Assembly: GCA_031769625.1 (NCBI GenBank)
Contig: JAUIMM010000135.1
Location: forward strand, 2,191,001-2,255,000
Reading direction: 5' to 3'
Length of the DNA: 64,000 bases
Source: Taudactylus pleione
Taxonomy: Eukaryota > Chordata > Amphibia > Anura > Myobatrachidae
Shown: one piece after another, positions 10,842 through 21,699 of the stretch
Layout of the letters: every line of letters starts with the position of its first letter
Position numbering within the stretch: the first letter of the stretch is position 1
The notes under the pieces: model-generated
Seen by the model: only the letters and a program-made list of their open reading frames with translations
The model's database searches: none
Told to the model about the DNA's origin: nothing
Program-made: the position numbers and the translations under genes

Positions 10842-11918
10842 AAATGTAGGGGTGGGCAACTATCTCCATTATACCAGTAGTCATTATAGACCTTGGATAT
10901 CTAATATAACAAAAAGCAACTTCTAAGACTGAGGCGTAATTGTGAAAGAGAAGATGAATTCTATAAGCAGATGGAAATAATGTTGAAAGACTTTGAAAGA
11001 AGAGGTTACCCAAAAAAACTTCTGGAAGAAGCTAAAATGTATGCAATGTCCCTCTCCAGATCACAACTATTGGGAGTACAGGGCCCTAAACAATATAATA
11101 GAGATGATTTCCAGATAGATGAGAGAAGGATAACTAAACCCAAAATCTCCCAGTCTAGGGAAAAGGAATTTATTCCTTTTATCTCTAAATATAATAGGAA
11201 ATCTGGTCAAATAAAAAAGATAATTAAAGCCAACTATAATATCCTAAAACAGGACTCAATATTAGGACAATGTATTCAAGAAAATCTGAATATTATATTC
11301 AAAAAGAATCAAAATATAAAGAACATTCTGGCCCCTAGTGAATTAAGATCAATAGTCACTGTTAAAGAGAACTCCTGGCTTCCATCTAGACCACTGGGGT
11401 GTTACAAATGCAACAGGGGGGTATGCCTTACGTGTAGATTTATATCAAACAGATGCACCCAGTTAGTATCTAGTTCCACTGCACAGGTCTACCCTATTGC
11501 ACAGTTTCTTAACTGTGAGTCGATATATTGGGTCCATGTTCTCGAATGCCCATGTTCTCTACAGTATGTGGGAAGAACCACAAGGACCATCAAGATCAGA
11601 TTCAGAGAACATAGACGTAATATCCTGAATAGACTACACAGTCACAGCGTATCAAGACATTTTTCCTTGATGCATGGGGGTGATCCGTCAAGACTTAAAT
11701 TAACAGGGGCTGAACACTTTGAAGGAACCAGGAGAGGAGGAGATAGGTTAAAAAAATTGTGTTTAGGAGAATCCTCCTGGATTCTCAAATTGGATACACT
11801 CCACCCGAAGGATCTGAATGTAGCGTTAGACTACACGTGTTTGTATCTACTGGGATTGTTGTCTAGCCTAGAGATCCTTTTAGAGTTCTTGAGGGTATAT
11901 TCATTATACAGTGGATAA
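10842..11918 (+). pseudogene. Penelope-like element, C-terminal part with GIY-YIG endonuclease
   Basis: This continues the Penelope reading interrupted at 4258. It starts with GNYLHYTSSHYRPWISN, the conserved block just after the RT palm. One base appears lost near 10922, after which RRNCEREDEFYKQMEIM leads into an uninterrupted reading from 10971 (315 codons). That reading contains the thumb/linker region, a Cys cluster (CYKCNRGVCLTC near 11402-11437) and the GIY-YIG nuclease (IYWVHVLECPCSLQYVGRTT, then a conserved Arg and His in IRFREHRRNI). The modified GIY-YIG motif (IYWV ... LQYVG) and its CCHH-like environment match the Penelope nuclease. The nuclease ORF is well preserved although the RT half is broken and split by a LINE. 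Confidence 0.85.
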
Positions 11919-12660
11919 TGTTACTAGGGGGGACTTGGGGATGTAGAGTGATGCAAGTAGACGACCGTCGCTGTACGCTCTGCATCCATACAGGTCCGTC
12001 TCTGGTATTATTATTAATTACACCAATTGATTCATATCTCCAAGATTCCACTGTATTGACATATTAGATCTGTGTTAATAGGATAGGATATTCTGTGTTG
12101 ATGTTTGAAGTACTTCTGTAGGTGTTAATGTAAATGAAAAATGAAGATTGTTAACCGGGGTTACTTTAGATGAATTATGTTATGAATCTATGGTTTGTAG
12201 GAACTGGGTCGGGTTCTGTATGTTGGAAAACTACAATAATAAAGAATATATAAATATATAAAATATACATATGTCTATGTTTCAGAAGATGGATATAATG
12301 TGGAACAATTAGTACCTTATGAGGAAAGAAGCAAGGTTAGATGGATTAATGATATAATGGGAAATTTATATCTGTGCAGCGAAATATTAAAATGAATCAA
12401 TAAATTGTGTCATTTTGATATTAAATGATTTGCATGTGAGAATATAGTGGTTTTTAATATGCAAATCAATTGTATTAATATGTATTTATATATGTATGGG
12501 TATTTAGGTTAGTGTATGAGTATTTATTAATAATTAGTGTTATATATTTATATTAGTATATGATTTATAATTTTATATTAATTATTGTTATTATTAGTAT
12601 CTTATATTTATTATCTGTCGATCAGTATAAGAGATAATTGAAATTATTAAAAATCCAGCT
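11919..12660. other. Penelope 3' UTR and AT-rich DNA, no gene
   Basis: No open reading of note. From 12240 to 12660 the sequence is very AT-rich with runs such as atatttatattagtatatg. It probably belongs to the Penelope 3' region, because a degenerate terminal ribozyme motif follows at 12725. Confidence 0.4.
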
Positions 12661-12723
12661 GATTTTATTTGCTTAATTGAAAACCCTATTTAAGGGTAGG
12701 ATATGGACTGACTACCCCTATCG

Positions 12724-12760
12724 TGAAAAAGCTCCAAGAGGGGAGCGAAATGCGTCGAAG
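12724..12760 (+). ncRNA. Degenerate hammerhead-like motif of the Penelope terminal repeat
   Basis: The block gctcc (12731-12735), loop aagag, then gggagc (12741-12746) and gaaa (12747-12750), followed by tgcgtcgaagg, has the helix II - GAAA - helix III layout of hammerhead ribozymes known from Penelope-like elements. The upstream CUGANGA box is degraded (cgtgaaaa), so self-cleavage is unlikely in this copy. Confidence 0.5.
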
Positions 12761-13440
12761 GAGTTAACACTGTGAACAGTGTTCAGCAACTCAGCACAAT
12801 CTGCTTCCTGCCACCATCACCCGTGAGGCACAGAGAGACAAGAGCTCCAATTAAAACGGAGCGTCAAAAGCCGCTCTACACACTGCTTGTCGGCAACGGG
12901 AGATTGGTATACAGACTGCGGTGTTGGACGGAAACCGGCCTCAGCACAGCCGCCACTTCGCCTCACATGCCAGGTGGTCAATTCACGGCTCCGCCACTGC
13001 TGAAGGCTACCTAGCCTTGCGGACCATTCCATCTCCAACGACATTTTTCCTTAGCAAGCCCGGCGCACTAAAAGTGCCAGTTGGAAACCAATTCACATCA
13101 GGCTTTCGCCGAATATTCCAAAATATTTGTATGTGGAAAATGGTGAGCATTTGACCCTTTATTTTCACAAATTGAACTCAAAACAAAGGAAAAATTCCTT
13201 ATTGGGTAAAGATTTACTAAATGGATACTTTTTAAATGGCCATATGAGTTGTTGCAACAACTGTATCACTGTGATATATATTCTTATCCGAGAGTTACAT
13301 CTTATGAATTTATGAATATTGTTTTATTGTATGTTCAATAAATGTTGTTGGTTATTTTTTGATTCAGAGAGGCTAATGTGATTTTCTGATTAATCAAGCA
13401 CGTCAGTATCCAGTCACAGTAGCACAGTTTATCTCGTACT
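12761..13440. other. Presumed Penelope terminal region and spacer, no gene
   Basis: Short ORFs only. The first 300 bp are GC-rich and follow the ribozyme-like motif directly, as expected for a Penelope terminal repeat. From 13110 the sequence is AT-rich. Nothing else recognised. Confidence 0.35.
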
Positions 13441-13441
13441 C

Positions 13442-13735
13442 ATGAAACTTTACAGCAATAGTAAAACGGTCCTTTATTCCTACGTTTCGGGAACTTCAAC
13501 CCGTCAACACGTTGTTCGGGACTACCCTGGCTTGCTCTCAACGGGTGTGGTGCATCAGGATGTTGATTGGGTAAGTGCTATGGGTATTTATATATGGGTT
13601 TTGTCTGTTTATTTGTTGCTGTATGTCCCTGATGATGTGTTGAAGTTCCCGAAACGTAGGAATAAAGGACTGTTTCACTATTGCTGTAAAGTCTCGTGAA
13701 TGCCTCTCTTTTGGTATCTGTGTTGGGCTGCGTAA
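13442..13735. mobile_element. Penelope terminal repeats in head-to-head inverted arrangement
   Basis: The left arm 13442-13505 (catgaaactttacagcaata ... cgtttcgggaacttcaac) is the inverse of 13638-13702 (gttgaagttcccgaaacg ... ttgctgtaaagt). The outer block atgcctctcttttggtatctg (13700-13720) is the inverse of 3938-3958. Inverted and partial terminal repeats are common for Penelope-like elements. Confidence 0.7.
13629..13656 (+). ncRNA. Hammerhead-ribozyme-like core
   Basis: The core box ctgatga (13629-13635) is followed after 15 nt by gaaac (13651-13655), the spacing and order of the conserved CUGANGA and GAAA boxes of hammerhead ribozymes in Penelope elements. Helix II between them is weak by eye, so activity is uncertain. 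Confidence 0.45.
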
Positions 13736-13794
13736 ACCCTGGATGGCACCGGAGCTGCTACAATCGAATTTTTGGAGTGCCGGGGGTGTGGATC

Positions 13795-13796
<2 letters not shown>

Positions 13797-13826
<30 letters not shown>

Positions 13827-13828
13827 AA
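13797..13828. repeat. TA microsatellite
   Basis: Perfect run of alternating t/a, about 14 units, at the outer edge of Penelope-derived sequence. Penelope copies often adjoin such tracts. Confidence 0.9.
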
Positions 13829-13975
13829 CAAAACAGCAGAGGGTGCAAATGGTGCTTGATTCTGAGTCAGACGCAGTGACAATGTTCGCTGTGTTTTTTT
13901 TTTTTTAAACTGCGCAGATACTGTAGAAAGACAGACATCTAATTGATAGATACTACAGACAGACAGACAGGTAGA

Positions 13976-13978
13976 TAC

Positions 13979-14070
<92 letters not shown>

Positions 14071-14125
14071 CTGTAGCTAGATAGATACTGTAGCTAGATA
14101 GATACTGTAGCTAGGTAGATAGATA
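13976..14125. repeat. GATA microsatellite
   Basis: More than 20 perfect tandem gata/taga units (13978-14069) are followed by three degenerate units of 20 bp (agatactgtagctagatag). Confidence 0.95.
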
Positions 14126-14132
14126 AATAGAT

Positions 14133-14292
14133 GTTCCCAAACTCCGCCTTTGCATTCCAAGTGTTAAGGATAGCATTGCTTGAATCCAGATGGTTAAATC
14201 AAATTGACTGAGGTACTAATTAAGTCACCTGTGCTCAAGCATGGATATCCTTAAAACCTGGACTGTAATGGCAGAGTTTGGGGACCTCTGCT
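14133..14292. mobile_element. Short hAT-like MITE, copy 1 (tcccaaact family)
   Basis: Inverted ends ttcccaaactc and gagtttgggga frame a core (cagatggttaaatcaaa ... ggtactaattaagtcacctg) shared with 40312-40492 and 47972-48152. Confidence 0.8.
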
Positions 14293-14677
14293 GTAGGAGA
14301 TGGAGAGATATGGCATACTGTCGTATACCGACCCATATAAATCTTGTGCAGTCAGGTTACCGTGACAGTGATCAATTATTACAATGGGAGGGTAAAAAAA
14401 CAAAACAAAATGAAATAACCCCCTTAATATAATAATAATAATACTTTCATATACTTGGTTATATGGCCACATACAACCTGTCCCACCTTATTCCTCTCTG
14501 CACTTCATTTAACAGCGGCATAATATATTTTTTCTATATTTTTCAATAAGTTATCGCGTTTCAATCTCAAATTGTTCCATGACAGCAGTCCATTTGCAGA
14601 TTAATTGTCCTCAATTTGTTTGTACAGCCCTCCAGCCGTTAACAGGTTTTTGTCTTTTGTAAACATGGTGTAATTGA
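14293..14677. other. 3' flank of the GDF2-like exon, no separate gene
   Basis: Mostly unique AT-rich DNA that would hold the 3' UTR of the minus-strand gene. No convincing polyadenylation signal was pinned down. Confidence 0.4.
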
Positions 14678-15582
14678 CTACCTGCAGCCACACTCTACCA
14701 CTTTCATGCCTTCATAATGTTTTATAGCTGAGGCACCATTTAAATGTAAGACAATTTGTATAGCTTCCAGCTTAGTTGGCACACAACACGGATTTGCAAC
14801 TTTTTTTTCATCCTTGCTGTGCATTAATGCCTGTATAAGGGCATGTTTTGTAGGTGTCAGATTATCGGTTAGTGGATACGTGCATTGTCCTATACATTGC
14901 CCGGCATCATAAGCTGGCGGGAAAATGATAAAATCATAGCCAATGTCTTTAAAGTTAACGTTTAGGGATGTCTTTGTGCAATGACTTTCTGCAGAGCGTT
15001 TTATCCTTGTCTTACTCCCTACTAGTGTTTTCCCGGTCACATGATGTTCCCTGGGCTCCTCCCCCAGCTCAGTGCTGCTGTTTTGCAAAAATATTCCAAC
15101 ATTTCTTTCTTGCTCATGAAGAATCATTTGGTACAGATCCATCCTTGTCTCTTTCATCTTATTGCCCTGATCATCTAAAAAGATTATCAATATTGGTAGG
15201 TGGTTGTCATCAGAAGATAAACCAACATGTGTGGTTTTGATGCAGGTCTCTATAGCTGTATTTGCTTTCAAAAATATTTCCAATTTATATTTTTCCACTT
15301 TAGACTTCATCCATCTCTTCACAGCCCTGGTGACATCGATGGTTACAGATTCACCTTCCTCAACGTCTTTTGCCGCCAAAAAGGAATCTGTGTCTCTTAG
15401 ATTCTCAAGTGGCTCAATGTGGATGACATCAAATAAACTGAGATGTCCTAGACCCCAATGGCCCAAAGATATTTTCATCTTCAGCTCAGCCTTTGTTATC
15501 TCTTCATGTGACGGAATTGTGACATTAAACAGCAAGATGTGACTCTGTATTAGGTTTTCCTTGGACAATGACAACATAACGT
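14678..15582 (-). CDS. gdf2-like: GDF2/BMP9-like TGF-beta ligand, last exon (partial prodomain + mature domain)
   Basis: This exon encodes about 300 residues, ending at a TAG (14680-14678). Counting from the Met codon at 15577, residues about 14-140 carry the prodomain core (HILLFNVTIPSHEEITKAEL, VTRAVKRWMKS, LPILIIFL, KETRMDLYQMILHEQE). The furin-type site RIKR lies at about 191-194 and the mature domain covers 195-299 (105 residues). The mature part begins SAESHCTKTSLNVNFKDIG and has seven cysteines in the order C, CX3C, CC, CXC, plus LTPTKHALIQ and CCVPTKLEAI. These blocks match GDF2/BMP9 better than other BMPs, from memory of the family. GDF2 circulates and signals through ALK1 and BMPR2 on endothelium. 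Oddly, the usual GWDSWIIAP stretch of finger 1 reads GYDFIIFPP, losing both tryptophans and one residue. Two N-glycosylation sequons (NVT, NSS) lie in the prodomain. Exon 1 (signal peptide and N-terminal prodomain) was not found. A GDF2 paralogue or BMP10-like gene is the main alternative. Confidence 0.85.
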
Positions 15583-15600
15583 CTGCAAAAGAATATAAAG
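15583..15600 (-). other. Splice acceptor of the GDF2-like exon
   Basis: On the minus strand the exon is preceded by ttatattcttttgcag, a pyrimidine-rich tract and AG. Splicing here starts the exon with the last two bases of an Asp codon, followed by Val-Met, agreeing with the E-D-V/A-I context of GDF2 at its single coding intron. Confidence 0.8.
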
Positions 15601-16415
15601 CTTGTTATTACTTACAATATATAGACAATGTCATTAGAAAACAGTGTACATAAAAACATCCATCATTATAGACCATTGATTGGTGCTAAGCTTGGTGTCT
15701 GTAGACACAGTTACCTACAACATAAATCTAGACTTTGCCAGACAGGCCAGGGCTGGTATAGTTTTCTCTAAAGGGCACATACAAAGGATGTAGTTAGCAT
15801 CCCGGCGCTTAATATGCCGGTGCACTAGGGGGTGGGGGGCTTAGGCTGGGGGAGGGGGGGCTTAGGGTTGGTCAAATATTAAAACTGAATGAAGTACACT
15901 AAAATATAACACTTTCTGTACGTTATTATAATTATTATTTTCATTATAAGTGTCATTTACTATTTCTATTGAATTTTTATAACTAGATATCGATGTTTAG
16001 TCTTATTTTAATCAGCATTTGATATGTATTGTTTTATAGATAAATACTGCATTTCTGTTGTAAAAATAAATGTAATATTATAGACGTACTGTTTCTAGAT
16101 CCATTTATTACCAGTTAAGCAATGTGATGTGCTCCCCCTGAAACTCAATATTCCCCTCACCCATGATACTGTAAAACAAAGGAGATCCAGCATAGGATAA
16201 TCATAGGTGGGGCCCTCAGGCTTCATGAAGGTCCGGCCACTCACACAAAGGAGAATATCCTGATCTATACAATGTCGAGTATACACAGATCCCTGCCTGT
16301 AGCCAATGATTTTATTCCCAAAGGACTATTTGAATGTTAACCTTTAAATTGTACTGCAGTGGCCTTTGGAAGTCAGTGCGCTCAGAATTGAAGCCTTGTG
16401 GTGGCGCCAACCGCG
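15601..16415. other. Intronic/upstream DNA, no gene
   Basis: No coding signal. A fragment at about 15785-15870 (catcccggcgcttaatatgccgg, then ggggggcttagg) resembles part of the repeat at 16420-16650. Confidence 0.4.
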
Positions 16416-16419
16416 CATG

Positions 16420-16650
16420 CGCATTGCATGGGGGTTACTCTTTACTTTGGTAAAATAGGGTTAGGCTGCGGGGAGGGGGAGGGTTAGGGATAGGCTGCAG
16501 GAGGGAGGGTTTGGGTTAGGCTGCGGGGGAGTTAGGCGGAGGGTTAGGCTACGCACCTAGTTGGGTCAGGATTTTGACTGTCGGGATGTCGCGCTGTCAG
16601 TATTGCGACCACTGGCATCTCGACCGCCGGGATCCCATAACCAACCCACA
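16420..16650. repeat. Dispersed G/T-rich repeat with gactgtcgggat ends
   Basis: A ggttaggctgcgggggag-like G-rich tract is followed by gactgtcgggatgtcgcgct and ctcgaccgccgggatccc. A related copy is at 49798-50035 (gacagtcgggatgtgg, ggcatctcgactg, gggttaggggg). Confidence 0.6.
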
Positions 16651-17454
16651 TACAATAAGTGGCACATCAGGCAATGGTTTTGCTTTGCCCACAAGGCTAA
16701 ATCACACAGTTTACATGCTTGAAAATGTGTACAGTAGAAGTTGGATGTATGATCATTTTATATATAGTGTATGTGCTTTTGACACCATAATCCATCTGTG
16801 CCTAATTTATAGGAGCCTCACATAAATACTTTATGCTGTCTGGGAGAACCTACTCTCTCCACTTTCTAACTCTCAGAGCCAAATGTAATAGCCCGCGATT
16901 TGTTGAAGCCAAAGCAATTTTGGCGAGATAGTCACTAGATGTTAGCGGCACTTAGTTTAAAACCAAAACCAGTCTTATATTACACGTCGCTTTGGGTGCA
17001 GGAATTTGCATTTGCTTACGTTCCCAGAATGTCCCAATGCAAGCCACACACACACACCTTGGTAAACATTTACGGTTCTATTTAAAGGTAGATATAAGTC
17101 CACTTGTGGGGCGCAACAATAGGCATTTCCATGAATGCCAAAATATGTCCATATATAGAGTTCAGCATATCTTACACCTGAAGAGACGGAATGGGGACAG
17201 GCAAGCTGAGTGCTATGACTTCATAATCCACGTCACACACCCAAACTATTGCTGACACAGAGGAGCAGCTGGTGACATCACTAGTAGGGTAAGAAGCACA
17301 CAGGGCAAGTTAACATTTATTTAATTTAAATAATTAAACATTCTCTTCTACAATGTCAGCTAACTGGAAAGTGAAAGGTGTTTGACTGGTGCTTAATGCG
17401 GGAACATTGGGAAAAAGCAAAACACTCAATGAGTGACATGATGTCGCTCACTCA
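16651..17454. other. No recognised feature
   Basis: Unique-looking, moderately AT-rich sequence without ORFs above background and without repeats visible by eye. Confidence 0.4.
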
Positions 17455-17457
17455 GGG

Positions 17458-17592
17458 GGAGATTTATCAAATTGAAGCGAGAGATAAAGTACCAACCAAT
17501 GTTCTGTCATATTTCTAGCATAGCCTGTAAAATGACAGTTAGATGCTGATTAGTTGGTACTTATCTCTCTCCAAGCTCTAGATCCTAAGTAA
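17458..17592. mobile_element. Short MITE with gggggagatttatcaaa end
   Basis: agataaagtaccaaccaat near the left and attagttggtacttatctctct near the right form inverted arms around a short core, the form of common amphibian MITEs. The outermost right end is degraded. Confidence 0.55.
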
Positions 17593-17954
17593 TATCAGGA
17601 AACTATATTTTTTTTATATATGAGAATTTATTTTATTTTACACTTATATATCTTTGGAAAAAAATTTTTTGGGGGGGTTTATAATATGTATTTATCATTA
17701 TTTTCAGGATCACATAATAGCATCAATTATTGCGGATATGTATGTATTGGTATTTGTATTTATTCATCTTTTCAAACATTACAGTTGTATATTTATTATA
17801 TTTTTCTAACATTATGGATTATATACCTATTGGGATACCAATATACTATGTGTATGGCACCATCAAAGATTAAACAGGAACAACACAGGATGTATGTTCA
17901 ATATTAATTTATACTTATATATTTGTGCTACTCATTATTGTTTAATATTTATTT

Positions 17955-18305
17955 ATACATATATTTATTTATTACCAGTTATTTATATAGCACACACATA
18001 TTCCGCTAGCGCTTTACAGAGAATATTTGTCCATTCACATCAGTCCCTGCCCCAGTGGAGCTTACAATCTATATTCCCTGTCACATGTGCACACACATAC
18101 ACACTAGGGTTAATTTGTGTTGGGAGCCAATTAACCTACCAGTATATTTTTGGAATGTGGGAGGAAACCGGAGTACCCGGAGGAAACCCACGTAAGCACA
18201 GGGAGAATATACAAACTCCGCACAGGTAGGGCCGTGGTGGGAATCGAACCCATGACCTAAGTACTGTGAGGCAGTAACGCTAACCATTTACACCATCTGT
18301 GCTGC
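17955..18305 (-). mobile_element. tRNA-derived SINE with V-type core
   Basis: Read on the minus strand from 18305 it starts ggcagcacagatggtgt. It has an A-box-like tggttagcgtt and B-box-like gggttcgattcc. Then comes the highly conserved core (gcggagtttgtatattctcc, gtgggtttcctccgggtact, ccggtttcctcccacattcc) of V-SINE-like elements and a tail with gtaaagcgctagcgga and gctatataaataactggtaa. Transcription would be by RNA polymerase III. The copy is moderately diverged. Confidence 0.75.
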
Positions 18306-18379
18306 CATTACACCGTCTGTGCTAGGTACATTTGTGCTACTTATTATTACGGTAATGTCTAAATCCCCTTCACCGAGAG

Positions 18380-18625
18380 GACCCTGACGTCATCAGCCAG
18401 TGTCCAGCGTCATTCCCTGCCATCCAAGTGGGCATAGAGGGGGAATATAACCATGTGGCGAGCGTAGCGAGCCACCGTGCCCGAAGCGTGGCGAGCGCAG
18501 CGAGCCCGCGAGGGGACAACAAACCTATTTAAGTGGGGACAAAGAACTTTGTAGCTGGCTGTCATGGGCAGGAACTGCACTTCCGCCCTCACTCACGTCA
18601 CTTCCAGGTCCCTAGCACGAAGGGG
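18380..18625. repeat. Dispersed repeat with gcgagcgcagcgagc palindromes, copy 1
   Basis: Shares gtggcgagcg(t/c)agcgagcca, a gggggaata block and cgaggggaca with 29455-29665. The self-complementary gcgag/cgagc blocks recur at about 23-32 bp intervals. Ends are not defined. Confidence 0.7.
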
Positions 18626-19029
18626 AAATACAGCCAACCTTATTATTAATGTTTATTTAGAGAATAGGTATTTGATTGTACTAGTCTGTCCCTCATTACT
18701 GATAGGAATCCATCTATCATAATTTGTTTCTATTAACCTGAATAGACTCCCAGTACTACATGATACCCACGTGACTTGCATGGCTGAGATTAAAAATCCC
18801 ATTACATAATAGAAAGGAAGACTCTAGACTGGGTTTACATAGATACACACCAAGTTCTTTATTAGTGTATACATGGTACACAGTAATCATTATCTTCAGG
18901 CAAATTACGAGTGAAACTCGATACTTGATTGCTCTAGTCTTGGAGCAATCAGTAAATCAGGGCTCCATTAAGCCCCTAATGCATATGTCATGCACTCCTA
19001 GTGTAAAATATCCCCGTCGATCCACAATG

Positions 19030-19150
19030 GGAGGGGCGGGATTTACTGAGGTGGCAGGATAGGATTGGCCAAAACGAACAGACTGTCTCCCGATTGGCTG
19101 GACACCCGGGCTGAGGGTACATAAGGCAGGTCTGTGTATACCCTCTGCTT
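19030..19150 (+). promoter_or_regulatory. Promoter-like block with two inverted CCAAT boxes and a TATA-like box
   Basis: ggattggcca (19059) and cgattggctgg (19092) are followed about 25 bp later by gggtacataaggcag. Such an arrangement fits an RNA polymerase II promoter, perhaps of an LTR, but no transcript or element boundary is visible. Confidence 0.3.
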
Positions 19151-19716
19151 GCCTTGATAAAGCTATTAGTGGAATGCTGCGTCGGTCATGAGGCGTGCCC
19201 TGCCAGTTCCTACAATGTCTAATATGATACAAATGTCTAATTTAGATTATGCCAGATTATGCCAATCCCGAGAGGGCTTTGATTTATGGTGACAGCGTGA
19301 GTCTGTGATAGACTCCTGTGTGGCACAATAGTGTTTAGATGCCTGTAAAGTTAAGCTGAATATAAGAATATTATCCTGTCTCATACACAGACAGTGGAAC
19401 AATAGACACTACTTAATTAAACTGCATGTGTTTCCCCTAACTATTACAAGTGATGAAAACGATTTGGACACTGTTGCCAACTCTGAAATGAGAAACAAGC
19501 AACTCTTGAGTGAAGAACAAGCCCAACCCAATCCCATAAAGCCCAAAACATGCCCAACGTAATATGGTGGTACGGGGGTGGGGGTAATTTAATGAAAACC
19601 ACAAACATTATTGTTTATTGTTCATTTTATTAAAATACATATAAATATTTGCAAAACACAGCTTTTCCCTGCTCTACGAATAAACTCCACTGTGCGACGT
19701 AAAGCGCAGAGCACTC

Positions 19717-20223
19717 GGGCCTGATTCGGCATAGGACGGAATTGCAAAGCCATCCACAAGCAGCTTTGTAATTCAGTCCTTGCTAAAATGCAAATGCAGC
19801 AGAAGGTGTCTGAAATCTCCTTGCTGCATCTGCGATCCCAGGCTGTGACCGAGGTTGCAGTCTGGGATCACCATTGCAAACATTGATCGCGATGGTTGCA
19901 CCTTTGGTCAGGCTGCGGTAGCTGAAGCTGGCCGTGTTCTGTCATCCTGCAAGGCCAGGAAGTCTGCGTCCATGGATGCAGATCCTAGCCTTGCCATTCC
20001 AGAAAATGGCTACATACCCTCGTTTCCGGGAATGCAGAAAACAGGGGCAACATGCCCCCATTTCCAGGAACGTAGGCCGTCTCCACCCCGCAAACTCCTC
20101 TGCCTGTAAATCAGGCAAATGCATACAGATGCCTGTGCGATATAGCAGGACCTGTTCTGCACATGCACAGAATGGTTCCGCGCAGATTCCCAAGCAACTA
20201 GTGTGCACTGTTGAATCAGGCCC
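19717..20223. mobile_element. MITE, GGGCCTGATTCAGA family, copy 2
   Basis: Left end gggcctgattcggca; right end gttgaatcaggccc. The flanking bases ctc / tct do not form a perfect duplication. Interior is CpG-rich and partly palindromic. Confidence 0.75.
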
Positions 20224-20575
20224 TCTGTGCGTGGTAAAGTACAGGACAAAGAGCAATTTAAACAAACACGTCAAAACAAAATAACTGACATATGGGAAAA
20301 TGTAACTTCTATTGATCGTTTAAACGAGTCATTCTAGTTAACAAAATCTATAGAACTACATATACAGAGAGATATACATACATACAGACAGACAGCTAAA
20401 CATAAATGGATTAGTGAAGGAGCTATATAACATTTGCTCACCTTAGTGGTGGGACCTGGCTATCAAGCCCAAAAACAAGCTACCTAAAAAAAAATAACCA
20501 CAAACAAAAAATGGCAGCTGCTCAATCAATCAGGTAGTACTTTTTTCAGGTGCATGAAAGGGAGGGGTCATACCA

Positions 20576-21699
20576 AGTAGAAAAGAGAGGGGGGTTTAAC
20601 GCCCTATTGTTCCTCAGCACACTGAATTATACTAGCAACAATATATGAACACTATATGGTAATAGAATTTCAGAGATATTAGTTGCATGCATTTGCAAAT
20701 ACATGGGATGCTGCTAGGCCTCGTCAAGGCTTCTCTGTCACTAGCAGTCCCTACACTAAACGGTTCACGTACAGACGCAGAGCACCCCAAAACTACGTAC
20801 AGCCCAGGACCCCCCCGGGGCATCACACGAAAAATGGAAAAAGAGTGACAGTGCAGTGTAAAGTATAGTAGTGTGCAAGTGATTACTAAGTGTTAAGGGG
20901 TTAAAATATATGTGAAAAATTACATGAATAATAAACAAACATAAAAAGGTGATGTGAAAAGTAACTATGTGTATTAAGTGGTGATGCCCTCAGGAGGCCC
21001 AGCCAGAGCAGCCTCGGCGGCCCTACGCCCAAACGCTCACCCAAATGAGCCAGCATTAGCAGGGCATGCTGGTTCTAGTAGTGCTAGTTGGAGTTCCCAG
21101 GGGTGACTCCCAGGTAAGCTGGCTCTCAATTCGGATGCACTTATGTATGTGCCTTTATCATGAGGCCTTACATTTGCCAAAAATATATATGTGCCTTTAT
21201 TATGAGGCTTTAATTGGCATACATTACATTTGGGGTGAGCGTTTGGGAGTAGGGCCGCCGAGGCTGCTCTGGCTGGGCCTCCTGAGGGCATCACCACTTA
21301 ATACACATAGTTACTTTTCACATCACCTTTTTATGTTTGTTTATTATTCATGTAATTTTTCACATATATTTTAACCCCTTAACACTTAGTAATTACTTGC
21401 ACACTACTATACTTTACACTGCACTGTCACTCTTTTTCCATTTTTCGTGTGATGCCCCGGGGGGGTCCTGGGCTGTACGTAGTTTTGGAGTGCTCTGCGC
21501 CTGTACGTGAACCGTTTAGTGTAGGGACTGCTAGTGACAGAGAAGCCTTGACGAGGCCTAGCAGCATCCCATGTATTTGCAAATGCATGCAACTAATATC
21601 TCTGAAATTCTATTACCATATAGTGTTCATATATTGTTGCTAGTATAATTCAGTGTGCTGAGGAACAATAGGGCGTTAAACCCCCCTCTCTTTTCTACT
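20576..21699. repeat. Fold-back element: 470-bp near-perfect inverted arms
   Basis: Arm 20576-21046 (agtagaaaagagagggggg ... aaacgctcaccc) is inverted at 21228-21699 (ggggtgagcgtttggg ... ccccctctcttttctact), with about 180 bp between. Only scattered mismatches are seen, so the arms are young or homogenised. The centre holds two short direct repeats of tatgtgcctttat(c/t)atgaggc. ORFs in the two arms mirror each other and are not taken as genes. Confidence 0.92.

Noticed and set aside
20632..21643. Two nearly identical ORF pairs (64 and 61 aa) as a duplicated gene
   Set aside because: They are mirror images produced by the fold-back arms, with no recognisable domain.
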